Positions 1-7,014 are shown, counted from the stretch's first letter. The stretch: 64,000 nt of DNA from Candidatus Omnitrophota bacterium (GCA_041653595.1 JBAZFB010000002.1:103709-167708), one strand, 5' to 3'. Notes: generated from the sequence alone by a model not told the origin. A program made the numbers and translations.

Positions 1-1461
1 ATTGCTATCCGTAAGCCTGTTCTTAGTACTTTGCCAGAACTAAAAGAATATTTACAAGATTATGATAAATGGATAAAAATTTATGAATTGAGTGAATGGG
101 GGAAAGAGGAGAAAATAGCATATTTTGAAAAAAATCTAACTATAAGTAAAGATGAAATAGATAATTTCAAGAAGGATCTCACCAAATCAGGCCCTTTAAA
201 TGAAATTTGTAACGTACCGTATTATTGTAGTTTAATTGCTGATTTAAAAAATAACCACGAAATGCAAATTTTTTATGACGAATGTGAACTAGTTAAATAT
301 GCAACTGAAAAATTATGTGAGAGGGAATTTAGTAAGGACCTTGATAAAGATATTTTCCCCGTGAAGAAACAGCTGGAATTTTTCAAAGAGCTCGCAGAAG
401 AAAGTTTTATAAATGGGAAGATTCTAAAAGATATTTTGATAGAATATGCCGAAATTGAATTATCAGGTGTTCAGGAAACTGTGAAGACGAATCAGATTAG
501 TTGTTTGCAAAGGCATGCTCTTTTAACCCAGGTGGGGGAAGATTTTGACATTATGCATGATATCGTTAGAGATTATTTGTTGGGACTGGAGTTTTCAGAA
601 CATTTGGAAAAATGTAATGTTAAGATCTTTGACATCAAAGAAATCGAAGACGATTCTTTTATTTTACGTTGCTTGATTAAGAATTCTCAAGTTATAGGTT
701 TTAATTGGGAGAAGATTAAGGCTGAAATTTTAACATTTCATTCCTCTCCGGGCGACTCTGCATATGGATTCCGCAACGTTTTAAAATTTATTCTATACAT
801 TGATCCACAGAATGCTCAGAAAATAATTAAAGATATGTTATCCAATAGAAATCTTACTGGATTAACTTTTAAAAATATTGATATGCGTGGCTTTGAATTC
901 CAGTTCTCTAAACTAGATTCGACCAGATTTGAGGGCTGTAATTTAGAGAATGCTAATTTTAGTCGCTGTTATTTTAGAAATGCGTTTTTTAGTTCAAAAT
1001 GTGTTCTTACGGGAGCATTAATTAAAGGGGCCATTCTAGATTCTATAGTTGATGAGAAAAAGGAACGTTTTGATTTAAAAGAAATTCGTGAATATCTTTA
1101 CGAAAGAACAAAAGTTATTCCTGAGAGTAAAGAACCTTGTCAAGCAGTAATAAATCTTAAAAGAGTTTTAGAAAAACTTGCTAGAAAAGACAGAGAGTTT
1201 AAATTACCTAAAAAATTTCTAATTCAGACAAAATGTAGCGGAGGAATTAGTGCGAGTAGATGTGTAGAAACTGCAGTAAAATATGGAGTTTTAGCAGATG
1301 ATGGAATTCGCATAAAGATTAAAAGCAGTTTATTTGACGAGGTTAATGATTTTGTATTGAATCCTAAGTCAAAAGAAATACATGCTTCTTTGCACAAAAT
1401 TTTAGACGATATTTGTCTTGAGGTAAAAACAGGATGTAAACATATTTATTTGGAACAATAG
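1..1461 (+). CDS. STAND/NACHT-like NTPase with pentapeptide repeats, 5' truncated by window edge
   Basis: The reading frame is open from base 1, so the N-terminus, including any Walker A/B motifs, lies outside the window; 486 residues are visible. The first 80 residues look like the segment that follows the Walker B/sensor strand in NACHT-type ATPases (a leucine-rich 'L..LP' start, then YELSEW and a helical 'I..YF' stretch). A helical middle part includes FDIMHDIVRDYLLG, as seen in STAND helical domains. Pentapeptide-repeat-like A/D-N/L-F units occupy about 870-1050 (RFEGCNLENANFSRCYFRNA). The last 110 residues look like a winged-helix region. STAND ATPases with C-terminal sensors often act in phage defence (Avs-like); this is inference, since the catalytic part is not visible. 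The gene is AT-rich compared with the core genome and sits 130 bases before the toxin-like operon. Confidence 0.6.
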   Translation: MAIRKPVLSTLPELKEYLQDYDKWIKIYELSEWGKEEKIAYFEKNLTISKDEIDNFKKDLTKSGPLNEICNVPYYCSLIADLKNNHEMQIFYDECELVKYATEKLCEREFSKDLDKDIFPVKKQLEFFKELAEESFINGKILKDILIEYAEIELSGVQETVKTNQISCLQRHALLTQVGEDFDIMHDIVRDYLLGLEFSEHLEKCNVKIFDIKEIEDDSFILRCLIKNSQVIGFNWEKIKAEILTFHSSPGDSAYGFRNVLKFILYIDPQNAQKIIKDMLSNRNLTGLTFKNIDMRGFEFQFSKLDSTRFEGCNLENANFSRCYFRNAFFSSKCVLTGALIKGAILDSIVDEKKERFDLKEIREYLYERTKVIPESKEPCQAVINLKRVLEKLARKDREFKLPKKFLIQTKCSGGISASRCVETAVKYGVLADDGIRIKIKSSLFDEVNDFVLNPKSKEIHASLHKILDDICLEVKTGCKHIYLEQ

Positions 1462-1551
1462 ATGAATAGGCCAGAGGACATTTATTTATTTAAATTAATG
1501 CAGCTAGGTGTCTATTAGTGAGACTTGTAGGTACTTTTTGGGCACCCAAAT

Positions 1552-1580
1552 TTGTATGGCACCGGCCTAATTGCTATGGT
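1552..1580 (+). promoter_or_regulatory. Possible promoter of the toxin-antitoxin-chaperone operon
   Basis: TTGTAT at 1552-1557 and TATGGT at 1575-1580 are separated by 17 bases. Both match the sigma-70 consensus only partly (3/6 and 4/6). Transcription would start only a few bases before the ATG at 1592, and no ribosome-binding site is visible there, so a leaderless transcript is possible. Bases 1462-1591 hold nothing else I recognise. Confidence 0.3.
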
Positions 1581-1591
1581 AAAATCAAGAT

Positions 1592-2152
1592 ATGCTTGAA
1601 GAAGAAATAACTGAAACTCCAGAAATTGATGAAGCTTTACTCAAGGAAGCTGTTCAGCGTGATGCGGGAATTTGTCGCCATTTGTATCATGGAACTTCTA
1701 AATTTCTTGCCCACGAAATTCAGAAAAATACCAAAATAAAAATAGGGAGCGAAATTGGTTATATGGGTTATGGTTTCTATTGTTATATATATGATATTAA
1801 TGCAAGTAAAATTTGGGCAAGGGAAAAGTTTGGAGAAGAGAAGATCTCCGTCCTGAAAATCGTAGCAAATTTAGGAGATCTCCTCTTTATTTATAATGAG
1901 TTATATGATATTCTTAAAGAAAAGGCTCATAAGGCATGTAAGGGGAATACGGGGAGATTACATCAATTTATAGGTCTAATAATTGAGAAAATTATTAAAG
2001 ATATTCTTAGCTCTAAACATGGAATAGAAATAAGCGCTGTTTGTAGTACTTACTACTTGAAGCAACAGAAGGAAAGCCGTCTCACGACAATGTATTCCTT
2101 GCGAAACGAAGAAATGGTTAAAGACATTAAAATAGAATGGGAGGAATTATGA
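1592..2152 (+). CDS. ADP-ribosyltransferase-fold toxin candidate of a TAC (CmdTAC-like) operon
   Basis: A 186-residue protein. Residues 31-36 read LYHGTS, the first-strand motif of ADP-ribosyltransferase-like families (DUF3990/PARP-like), with His33 as the likely NAD-binding residue. Residues 59-63 (GYGFY), followed by an alpha-helical 'A..IWAREKF', match the second ART motif, and ISVLKIVANLGDLLFI fits the next strand. The third catalytic residue (Glu or Gln) cannot be assigned by eye. The stop TGA overlaps the next start in ATGA (2149-2152), so translation is coupled to the antitoxin candidate, and a SecB-like chaperone gene follows. ART toxins head CmdTAC systems, in which the toxin ADP-ribosylates mRNA on phage infection; assignment here rests on fold motifs and gene order. 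It could also be a DUF3990 protein with another target. No Shine-Dalgarno sequence precedes the ATG. Confidence 0.65.
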   Translation: MLEEEITETPEIDEALLKEAVQRDAGICRHLYHGTSKFLAHEIQKNTKIKIGSEIGYMGYGFYCYIYDINASKIWAREKFGEEKISVLKIVANLGDLLFIYNELYDILKEKAHKACKGNTGRLHQFIGLIIEKIIKDILSSKHGIEISAVCSTYYLKQQKESRLTTMYSLRNEEMVKDIKIEWEEL

Positions 2153-2469
2153 AAGAGAATATTTCAAGAGAACAGCTAACTAAAGAAGTCAAGGAATACC
2201 TGGCCGCTTTCTCTGATGAGGAACTCTGCCTTGAGCTATTAAAAGAAAAGAAAAGAATTGAGATGGAAGTTATAAAAAATTTAGGATGGTTAGGTAGAGA
2301 TGTTCTTAGAGCGATTATTGATCTTCCCGAGGTGGAGGATGTCGTAACTAAAAAAGACGAGAGGAAGGACGAGAAAAGGTCTCTATGGAATTCAGTCAAT
2401 GCTTCTGGCGGCAATAAAATTCCTTCATTACCGATATTTCATGGAGATTTTTATTCGGAGGCTGCTTAA
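2149..2469 (+). CDS. Antitoxin candidate with possible chaperone-addiction tail
   Basis: A 106-residue, mostly helical and highly charged protein in the middle position of the operon. I choose the ATG at 2149 rather than the in-frame ATG at 2137, because it overlaps the toxin stop by four bases and has GGGAGGA at 2139-2145 in front. No DNA-binding domain is recognisable. Residues 1-75 are acidic/lysine-rich helix, followed by a K/D/E linker. The last 27 residues change character to an aromatic, proline-containing, uncharged tail (LWNSV, then IPSLPIFHGDFY), which resembles the chaperone-addiction (ChAD) tails that make TAC antitoxins depend on their SecB-like partner. The antitoxin role is inferred from position and this tail only. 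Its TAA overlaps the chaperone ATG by one base. Confidence 0.55.
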   Translation: MKENISREQLTKEVKEYLAAFSDEELCLELLKEKKRIEMEVIKNLGWLGRDVLRAIIDLPEVEDVVTKKDERKDEKRSLWNSVNASGGNKIPSLPIFHGDFYSEAA

Positions 2470-2864
2470 TGGAAGCTACCAAACAACCGGGAATAAGATT
2501 TGTTAGGGTTTTCCTTTCAAAATTACGCTTTGAGTTACCTGAAGTACCGCCTAAAGAATTCAAATATAACTTCAGTTTTTTAGACAGCCACAAAATTGAG
2601 GGAAACTCTCTAATATGCACCATTGCCATAGAACTTTACGATAAATTCCAGGTTGAATTAACCGGGCTGTTTGAAATTATTGAAGGGGCAGAAAATATGA
2701 GCTTAGAGCAATTTGCCAAGGTAAATGCCCCCGCTTTAATGATGCCTTTCGCTAGAGAAATCATAAGCAATATAACATCCAGAACGCCGTTACCTCATCT
2801 TTTGTTACCCCCTATCAACATCATTGCTATAAAAAATAAGACAATAGAAGAAAAGAAACCGTAA
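2469..2864 (+). CDS. SecB-like chaperone of a toxin-antitoxin-chaperone system
   Basis: A 131-residue protein. Residues 83-118 carry the SecB signature: NAPALMMPFAREIISNI followed by PLPHLLLPPIN, equivalent to the 'aP..fPyaRe.is...r.G..plll.PinF' end of SecB. The N-terminal beta-strands (RFVRVFLSKLRFELPE) and ICTIAIEL..KFQVELTGLFEI also fit SecB. It is shorter than housekeeping SecB (about 150-160 residues) and has no nearby export genes. Sitting last in a coupled operon behind a small gene and an ART-like toxin gene, it fits the SecB-like chaperone of TAC modules, which keeps the antitoxin folded until phage proteins compete for it. GGAGG at 2457-2461 precedes the start at 2469. Confidence 0.8.
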   Translation: MEATKQPGIRFVRVFLSKLRFELPEVPPKEFKYNFSFLDSHKIEGNSLICTIAIELYDKFQVELTGLFEIIEGAENMSLEQFAKVNAPALMMPFAREIISNITSRTPLPHLLLPPINIIAIKNKTIEEKKP

Positions 2865-2899
2865 GGTAATTTTAAGAAATAAATCACTAGCTTAATCAG

Positions 2900-2933
2900 A
2901 AGGCAGCTCTCAAAAGGGGAGTTGCCTTTTTTA
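2900..2933 (+). terminator. Intrinsic terminator of the TAC operon
   Basis: A ten-pair stem (AAGGCAGCTC at 2900-2909 with GAGTTGCCTT at 2919-2928, one G-U pair) has a nine-base loop and is followed by six T. It lies 36 bases after the chaperone stop. Confidence 0.85.
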
Positions 2934-3044
2934 TTGAGAGGCGGTTTATGCGAAGAATATTGGCTGTTAATATTATTCTTTCAGGCTATAAATAGTTAAG
3001 ACTCGTGAAGGAAAACCTCTGAAAACCGCCATATTTCTGGGATC

Positions 3045-3073
3045 TTGACATCCACACAAATGTGTGGTATATT
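3045..3073 (+). promoter_or_regulatory. lexA promoter with embedded LexA operator
   Basis: TTGACA (3045-3050) and TATATT (3068-3073) are separated by 17 bases. Inside the spacer is a perfect inverted repeat, CCACACA (3052-3058), AA, TGTGTGG (3061-3067). Its position strongly suggests the LexA operator for autoregulation. It differs from the E. coli (CTGT-N8-ACAG) and Bacillus (GAAC-N4-GTTC) boxes. Transcription would start at about 3080, so the mRNA would be leaderless for the ATG at 3081. Confidence 0.8.
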
Positions 3074-3080
3074 CCTGCCT

Positions 3081-3656
3081 ATGAAACCCCATGTAGAATT
3101 AACCGCCAAACAAGAGAAGGTCCTGAAATTTATCCGTGAGAGAGTGGGGGAGAGACTGCCTCCGACCATAAGGGAGATAGCAGGGGAGATAGGTGTTTCA
3201 TCGACCGGGACGGTTAGAGATTACCTTGCGGCACTCCAGAAAAAGGGCTACCTGAAACGCACCAACAATAAATCCCGCGCTATAGAATTATTAGATAGCC
3301 CGAATAAGATACCTATAATCAGTAGTATTGCGGCTGGGCAGCCGAAATTGGCCTATGAAGATACCGAGGGTTACGTAGAGATCGCCAGGGAGAACACCTT
3401 TGCCTTGAAAGTAAAAGGCGAAAGCATGATCGACGCGGGCATTATGGACGGCGACATAGCGGTCATCAGGAAACAGAAGACGGCCGATAATGGCGACATC
3501 ATCGCCGCGTTGCTGGATAATAACGAAGTTACCCTGAAAAAGCTAAAGATAGGCGCCGGCAAGCCGTTCCTGGAAGCAGCGAATAAAAAGTATCCTCCGA
3601 TACATAAAGATTTCAGCATCATAGGAAAGCTCGTCAACATAGTAAGAAAATATTAA
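3081..3656 (+). CDS. lexA: LexA repressor
   Basis: A 191-residue SOS repressor with self-cleaving protease activity. Residues 6-70 are the winged-helix DNA-binding domain (LTAKQEKVLKFI, PPTIREIAGEIGVSSTGTV). The Ala85-Gly86 cleavage site (SIAAGQP) and the S24 catalytic dyad Ser115 (KGESMID) and Lys153 (VTLKKL) are present. Length is slightly under the usual 200. I place the start at 3081 rather than an upstream in-frame TTG, because the longer form would begin inside the -35 box and the family begins near this Met. The helix that reads DNA (SSTGTVRDYL) differs from the well-known versions, in keeping with the atypical operator. It heads a cassette with an unknown gene and dinB. Confidence 0.95.
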   Translation: MKPHVELTAKQEKVLKFIRERVGERLPPTIREIAGEIGVSSTGTVRDYLAALQKKGYLKRTNNKSRAIELLDSPNKIPIISSIAAGQPKLAYEDTEGYVEIARENTFALKVKGESMIDAGIMDGDIAVIRKQKTADNGDIIAALLDNNEVTLKKLKIGAGKPFLEAANKKYPPIHKDFSIIGKLVNIVRKY

Positions 3657-3659
3657 GCG

Positions 3660-3971
3660 ATGGCGATATCAGGCTTCAACCCAAAGGCGCGCTGGGACAG
3701 GCATGTTCCCGAGACCGAAGACAGTGTCGACCCCGGTCTAGTTAACGAAAAGATAGAAGTCCTGGCATATTTTAAGGGCTCCGCGATATTTCCCCGCGCG
3801 TTCATCCGCAATAACAAGGTCCACAGGATAAGGAAGATAACCTATAACTGGCAGGAACGCCGCGGCCGGGAGGTCCTGAACCTGTTTTCGGTGGACACCG
3901 GGACCTGCCTATACCAGATATCATTCAACAATACGACGTACCGCTGGCAAATTGATAAAATCATTGAATAG
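3660..3971 (+). CDS. Unknown 103-residue protein of the lexA-dinB SOS cassette
   Basis: A small protein starting three bases after the lexA stop and ending 54 bases before dinB. I do not recognise a named family. It has a basic, beta-rich body (KIEVLAYFKGSAIFPRAFIRNNKVHRI, then ITYNWQERRGREVLNLFSV and a C-terminal TTYRWQIDKI strand), no signal peptide and no membrane segment. Small beta proteins of this general kind (for example DUF6504) are found beside mutagenic polymerase genes in other phyla, but homology is not shown here. Placement between lexA and dinB suggests a role in the DNA-damage response, perhaps as a polymerase accessory factor. It has the base composition of its neighbours, so it is a native part of the cassette. 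Confidence 0.75.
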   Translation: MAISGFNPKARWDRHVPETEDSVDPGLVNEKIEVLAYFKGSAIFPRAFIRNNKVHRIRKITYNWQERRGREVLNLFSVDTGTCLYQISFNNTTYRWQIDKIIE

Positions 3972-4002
3972 AAGGGACAGTCCCCATGCGGGGACAGTCC
4001 CT
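3972..4002. repeat. Palindromic mini-repeat, copy 1 (between unknown gene and dinB)
   Basis: The 28-base core (3974-4001) has arms GGGACAGTCCCC and GGGGACAGTCCC around ATGC; each arm is itself a palindrome (GGGAC/GTCCC). An identical 31-base copy lies inside dinB at 4360-4390. It could fold into a strong hairpin between the SOS genes. Confidence 0.85.
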
Positions 4003-4025
4003 GCGCATACCGACAGGATAATAGA

Positions 4026-5189
4026 ATGATCCTGCACATAGACATGGACGCTTTCTTCGCGTCCGTTGAACAAGCCATCAACCCGCGGCTTAAAGGCAAA
4101 CCCCTGATAGTAGGCACGCGCGAAAGGAAGCTCCACACGGTCGTTTGCGCGGCCAATTATGAAGCCAAGGCCTTAGGTATCGGCTCAGGGATGTCTTCTG
4201 ATGAGGCCTTTAAGATATGCCCGGACCTTAATTTTGTCCCGGCAGAACAAAGCAAATATATCTGGACCTCAGGCCGGATATTGGAGCTTATCAAAGGATA
4301 CGGGTTTGAGACCGTATATGTTTCGATAGATGAGTTCCAGGTGGATGTGGGAAGCGAACAAGGGACAGTCCCCATGCGGGGACAGTCCCTAGCTGAAGAT
4401 ATACGGCGCAGGATAAACAAAGACTTCAATATAACGGCCTCCGTAGGCATAGCGAAAAATTGCCTTCTTGCCAAACTTGCCTCAAAGATAAATAAGCCCA
4501 ACGGCATAGCCGTCCTGAATGAATCAAATTTAGCTGAAATCTTGGCCAAAACACCGGTCGAAAAATTATGCGGGGTGGGGGAGAAGACAGCCGAAATTTT
4601 TTGGGGTTTAGGGGTAAAAACCTGCCTGGACCTGTACGCCAAAACGCCCAAATTTCTGGAGCGGAATTTAGGCAAGAACGGGCTCAATCTTTACGTGTCA
4701 TTGCATGCCGAAGAGACGCTTGAGCCGGCCGATGATGACCCGGACCCCAAATCCATTGGCCATTCGTACACCTTGCCGAGATCCACAGAAAATCCTGGGT
4801 TTGTCCGCGCCTGGATACGCCTTTTGGCCGATATGGTCGCTGAGCGCCTAAGGCAGCAAGGCCTGGCAGCGGCAACAACACACCTATGGCTGAACGGGCC
4901 GAAAGTAGGCAATTTCGGGGCCCAAAAGACATTCCCTGAAGCCACCAATGACGGCCAGGAGATATTCCGGAGAGTACTTGTTAATATGTCCAAATTAGGG
5001 CCAAACACGCCCAAAACAAGGGCTTTAGGCGTAACCTGCAGTAGTTTCACACATACCAGTTATTTGCCTTTATTTGACCAACAGAAGCGCCGGGAAGCGC
5101 TCCTGAAGGCGGTAGACAGGATCAATGACCGCTACGGAGACGGCTCGATTTATCCCGCCGTTATTACCTTGACCAGGAAGATGCAATAA
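4026..5189 (+). CDS. dinB: Y-family DNA polymerase IV (DinB)
   Basis: A 387-residue translesion polymerase. Catalytic acidic residues are in MILHIDMDAFFASVEQ (residues 1-16) and SIDEFQVDV (about residue 101). The helix-hairpin-helix (VEKLCGVGEKTAEIFWGLGV) and little-finger region follow. The palm insert between SIDEF and LAEDIRRRI carries about 11 extra residues (EQGTVPMRGQS) encoded by a second copy of the palindromic mini-repeat, in frame and apparently tolerated because it falls in a surface loop. As the third gene of the LexA-controlled cassette it probably serves damage-induced mutagenesis. The C-terminus lacks a clear clamp-binding pentapeptide except perhaps LPLFDQ near residue 350, a plausible beta-clamp motif. 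Confidence 0.93.
   Translation: MILHIDMDAFFASVEQAINPRLKGKPLIVGTRERKLHTVVCAANYEAKALGIGSGMSSDEAFKICPDLNFVPAEQSKYIWTSGRILELIKGYGFETVYVSIDEFQVDVGSEQGTVPMRGQSLAEDIRRRINKDFNITASVGIAKNCLLAKLASKINKPNGIAVLNESNLAEILAKTPVEKLCGVGEKTAEIFWGLGVKTCLDLYAKTPKFLERNLGKNGLNLYVSLHAEETLEPADDDPDPKSIGHSYTLPRSTENPGFVRAWIRLLADMVAERLRQQGLAAATTHLWLNGPKVGNFGAQKTFPEATNDGQEIFRRVLVNMSKLGPNTPKTRALGVTCSSFTHTSYLPLFDQQKRREALLKAVDRINDRYGDGSIYPAVITLTRKMQ
4360..4390. repeat. Palindromic mini-repeat, copy 2 (inside dinB)
   Basis: Identical over 31 bases to 3972-4002. It adds an in-frame insert to the DinB palm domain, just after the catalytic SIDE motif. Confidence 0.85.
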
Positions 5190-5191
5190 AG

Positions 5192-5234
5192 GGGACGTGT
5201 CACTTGGCGAAGTCCCTCCTCAGAGGGAGGACAC
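5192..5234. repeat. Nested hairpin after dinB, related in its arms to the mini-repeat
   Basis: GGGAC (5192-5196) pairs with GTCCC (5212-5216), GTGTC (5197-5201) with GACAC (5230-5234), and TCCCTC (5213-5218) with GAGGGA (5223-5228); these are alternative folds. It begins three bases after the dinB stop. It lacks an immediate T-run, so I do not call it an intrinsic terminator. Confidence 0.5.
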
Positions 5235-5298
5235 TCTAAAAATAGTTGAAAGTTTTTTTCCTCTTTTAGCGTCTATATGGCTAAAGGAGGGATTTTTT

Positions 5299-5817
5299 AT
5301 GGGTAAGTTGATTATACATAAGGTAATAGAGCAGAAGATATTCGTAATAAGGTGAAAGAAAGTAATCGTTGATAGGGACCTGGCTGAGCTTTACGGAGTA
5401 GAAACAAAGCACTTAAATAGGCAGGTAAGGAGAAATATCGACCGTTTTCCTAAAGAGTTCATGTTTCAACTTACCGAGAACGAGAAAAAGGAACTGGTGA
5501 CAAATTGGCACCAGTTTAAGCCATTAAAGCACTCATACGTGCTGCCATATGCTTTTACGGAACATGGAGTAACTATGGCGGCTATGGTATTGAACAGTGA
5601 CACTGCCATAAGGATAAGTATTTTTATAGTAAAGACTTTTATCAAACTCCGCGAGATTATTGCCTCTCAGAAGGAATTAATAACCAAGTTTAGCGAGCTT
5701 GAGCTAAGGGTAGATAAGCATGACAAAGATATCTTAAATCTGATCAGAGTTATCAAAGAATTATTAGAACCGAAATTTGAGGAAAAGCCGAAGCGGAAGA
5801 TAGGGTTTTATCCCTAA
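5299..5817 (+). pseudogene. ORF6N-domain protein broken by an in-frame TGA
   Basis: A strong AAAGGAGG (5283-5290 region) precedes ATG at 5299, and the frame reads MGKLIIHKVIEQKIFVIR, then TGA at 5353-5355, then KKVIVDRDLAELYGVETKH and on in the same frame to 5817. ORF6N proteins have 'IRG.KV..D.DLA.LY' at this point, so TGA stands where GGA (Gly) is expected: a one-base nonsense change. The rest, including RFPKEFMFQL, the YAFTEHGVTMAA motif and a C-terminal coiled coil (LELRVDKHDKDI), is intact. ORF6N is a phage/mobile-element DNA-binding domain. The gene is AT-rich against its surroundings, which suggests acquisition. The part from the ATG at 5461 might still be translated, but without the N-terminal half of the domain. 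Confidence 0.75.
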
Positions 5818-6160
5818 AAATAGTTATGACTAAGGTATGGTGTCAAGGCAAAAACTGCAACTAATGGTTGCAGAACTAACTCCGCGGGGCGCCCACCAAT
5901 GGTGCGAGAAATCTCTGAAATAGGGGCCATCCAAGGCCAAATTCCGGGCATTATCTATGCCATAACCAGCCAGAAATCCGCCTCACAAGCTATCCGATAG
6001 AGACAACTCAGCGTGAAGGGAAAGACTTATCCACAGCTTATTCCGTGTGCTCCTGTACTTAACATAAGATATATTATAGGACGTTGAGCCTGGGAGCGAA
6101 CAAGGCTGGAAAGACGCTTGATTTTGGGTTTTTAAGGTTGTGATTCCGGAGGGTTTTGTC
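5818..6160. other. Gene-free, hairpin-rich stretch of unknown nature
   Basis: No convincing gene is present on either strand. Short perfect stems line up: CTGCAAC/GTTGCAG (5855-5861/5867-5873), CACC/GGTG around 5893, GAGA/TCTC around 5908, and GGCAT/ATGCC (5947-5951/5957-5961). One consensus DnaA box (TTATCCACA) lies at 6027-6035, but a lone box does not make an origin. I could not match it to tmRNA, RNase P or 6S RNA. Confidence 0.4.
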
Positions 6161-7014
6161 TCAGGATCTCTTTTTCGACAGGATCTTTGACATCTGCCGG
6201 TGGATCTTCCCGTTAGACGCCAATATTTCTTTTAGGTAATGATTGTAGGGCTTGCCCGAAAACGTGGTCACCTCTCCCCCGGCTTCTTTGACTATGAGCC
6301 AGGCTGCGGCCGTGTCCCAGGGATTCAGGCCTAATTCCCAGTAGCCGTCAAGCCTGCCGCAGGCCACATTGCACAGGTCCAGGCTCGCGCTGCCTGCCCT
6401 TCTAACTGCCTGCGATGATACGAGGAAATTCCTGAAATGCCTTAAATTTGTCTCCATGGTTTTCCCTAAATTATAGGAAAAACCCGTCATCAAAAGGCTC
6501 TTTTTGAGGTTTTTTTGCGAGCTTACTTTTATGCGTTTGCCGTTCAGGAAGGCGCCCTTGCCGCGTTCAGCGAAAAAAAGCTCGCGGCGTTCGGGGTCAT
6601 ATACTATGCCAAGTATGGGTTTTTTGTCTTTTTCCAGGGCTACGGAAATCGAATAAAAAGGGAAACCGTGGGCGAAATTCGTGGTCCCGTCTATCGGGTC
6701 TATTATCCATTTGAGGTTCGAGCTTGCCTTGATCTCCCCGATCTCTTCAGACAGGAATCCTATATCCGGGAAAGCCCCGCGCAAAGAACGTATAAGCAAG
6801 CCCTCAACCTCGTGATCGACATTCGTCACGAGGTTTATCGAACCCTTGAAGGCTATGCTCTTGATCTTCTTGCTGTTTTCTTTGAGGTATTTCCCGGCTT
6901 TAAGGACTATCCGGCAGGCTTCGTTTTTAATAGCTATTTTTTCGGACCCCTATGGGCTTTGCCTGACATGCGTTTCTTTCTTCTTTTGGTCCTGAGTCCT
7001 CTAGGTATCGCCAT
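6161..7014 (-). CDS. Inositol monophosphatase family protein, frameshifted at an A6 run
   Basis: The protein is an IMPase/SuhB-type phosphatase: metal-binding WIIDPIDGTTNFAHGFP, the LSEEIGE glutamate and the C-terminal NPWDTAAAWLIVKEAGG motif are all present. The intact frame 6161-6829 can start only at a GTG inside the conserved LVTNVDHEVE strand, too late for this family. The same frame is open further upstream and encodes the missing helix (NEACRIVLKAGKYLKENSKK) but has no start codon. A different frame starts at ATG 7014 with AAAAGGAGG just before it, runs 26 codons, and hits TAG (6934-6936) directly after AAAAAA (6937-6942). A -1 shift in that run joins the two parts into about 284 residues. 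This could be assembly error, mutation, or slippage. It lies 15 bases behind the PilZ gene and probably shares its transcript. Confidence 0.75.

Noticed and set aside
5353..5355. TGA read as glycine (alternative genetic code)
   Set aside because: TGA ends the toxin, dnaE and other genes at positions where the family ends, so it is a stop here.
6027..6035. Replication origin
   Set aside because: Only a single DnaA box is present, with no cluster, no AT-rich unwinding run and no dnaA/dnaN beside it.
5818..6160. tmRNA, RNase P RNA or 6S RNA gene
   Set aside because: None of the conserved ends or cores of these RNAs could be found on either strand.
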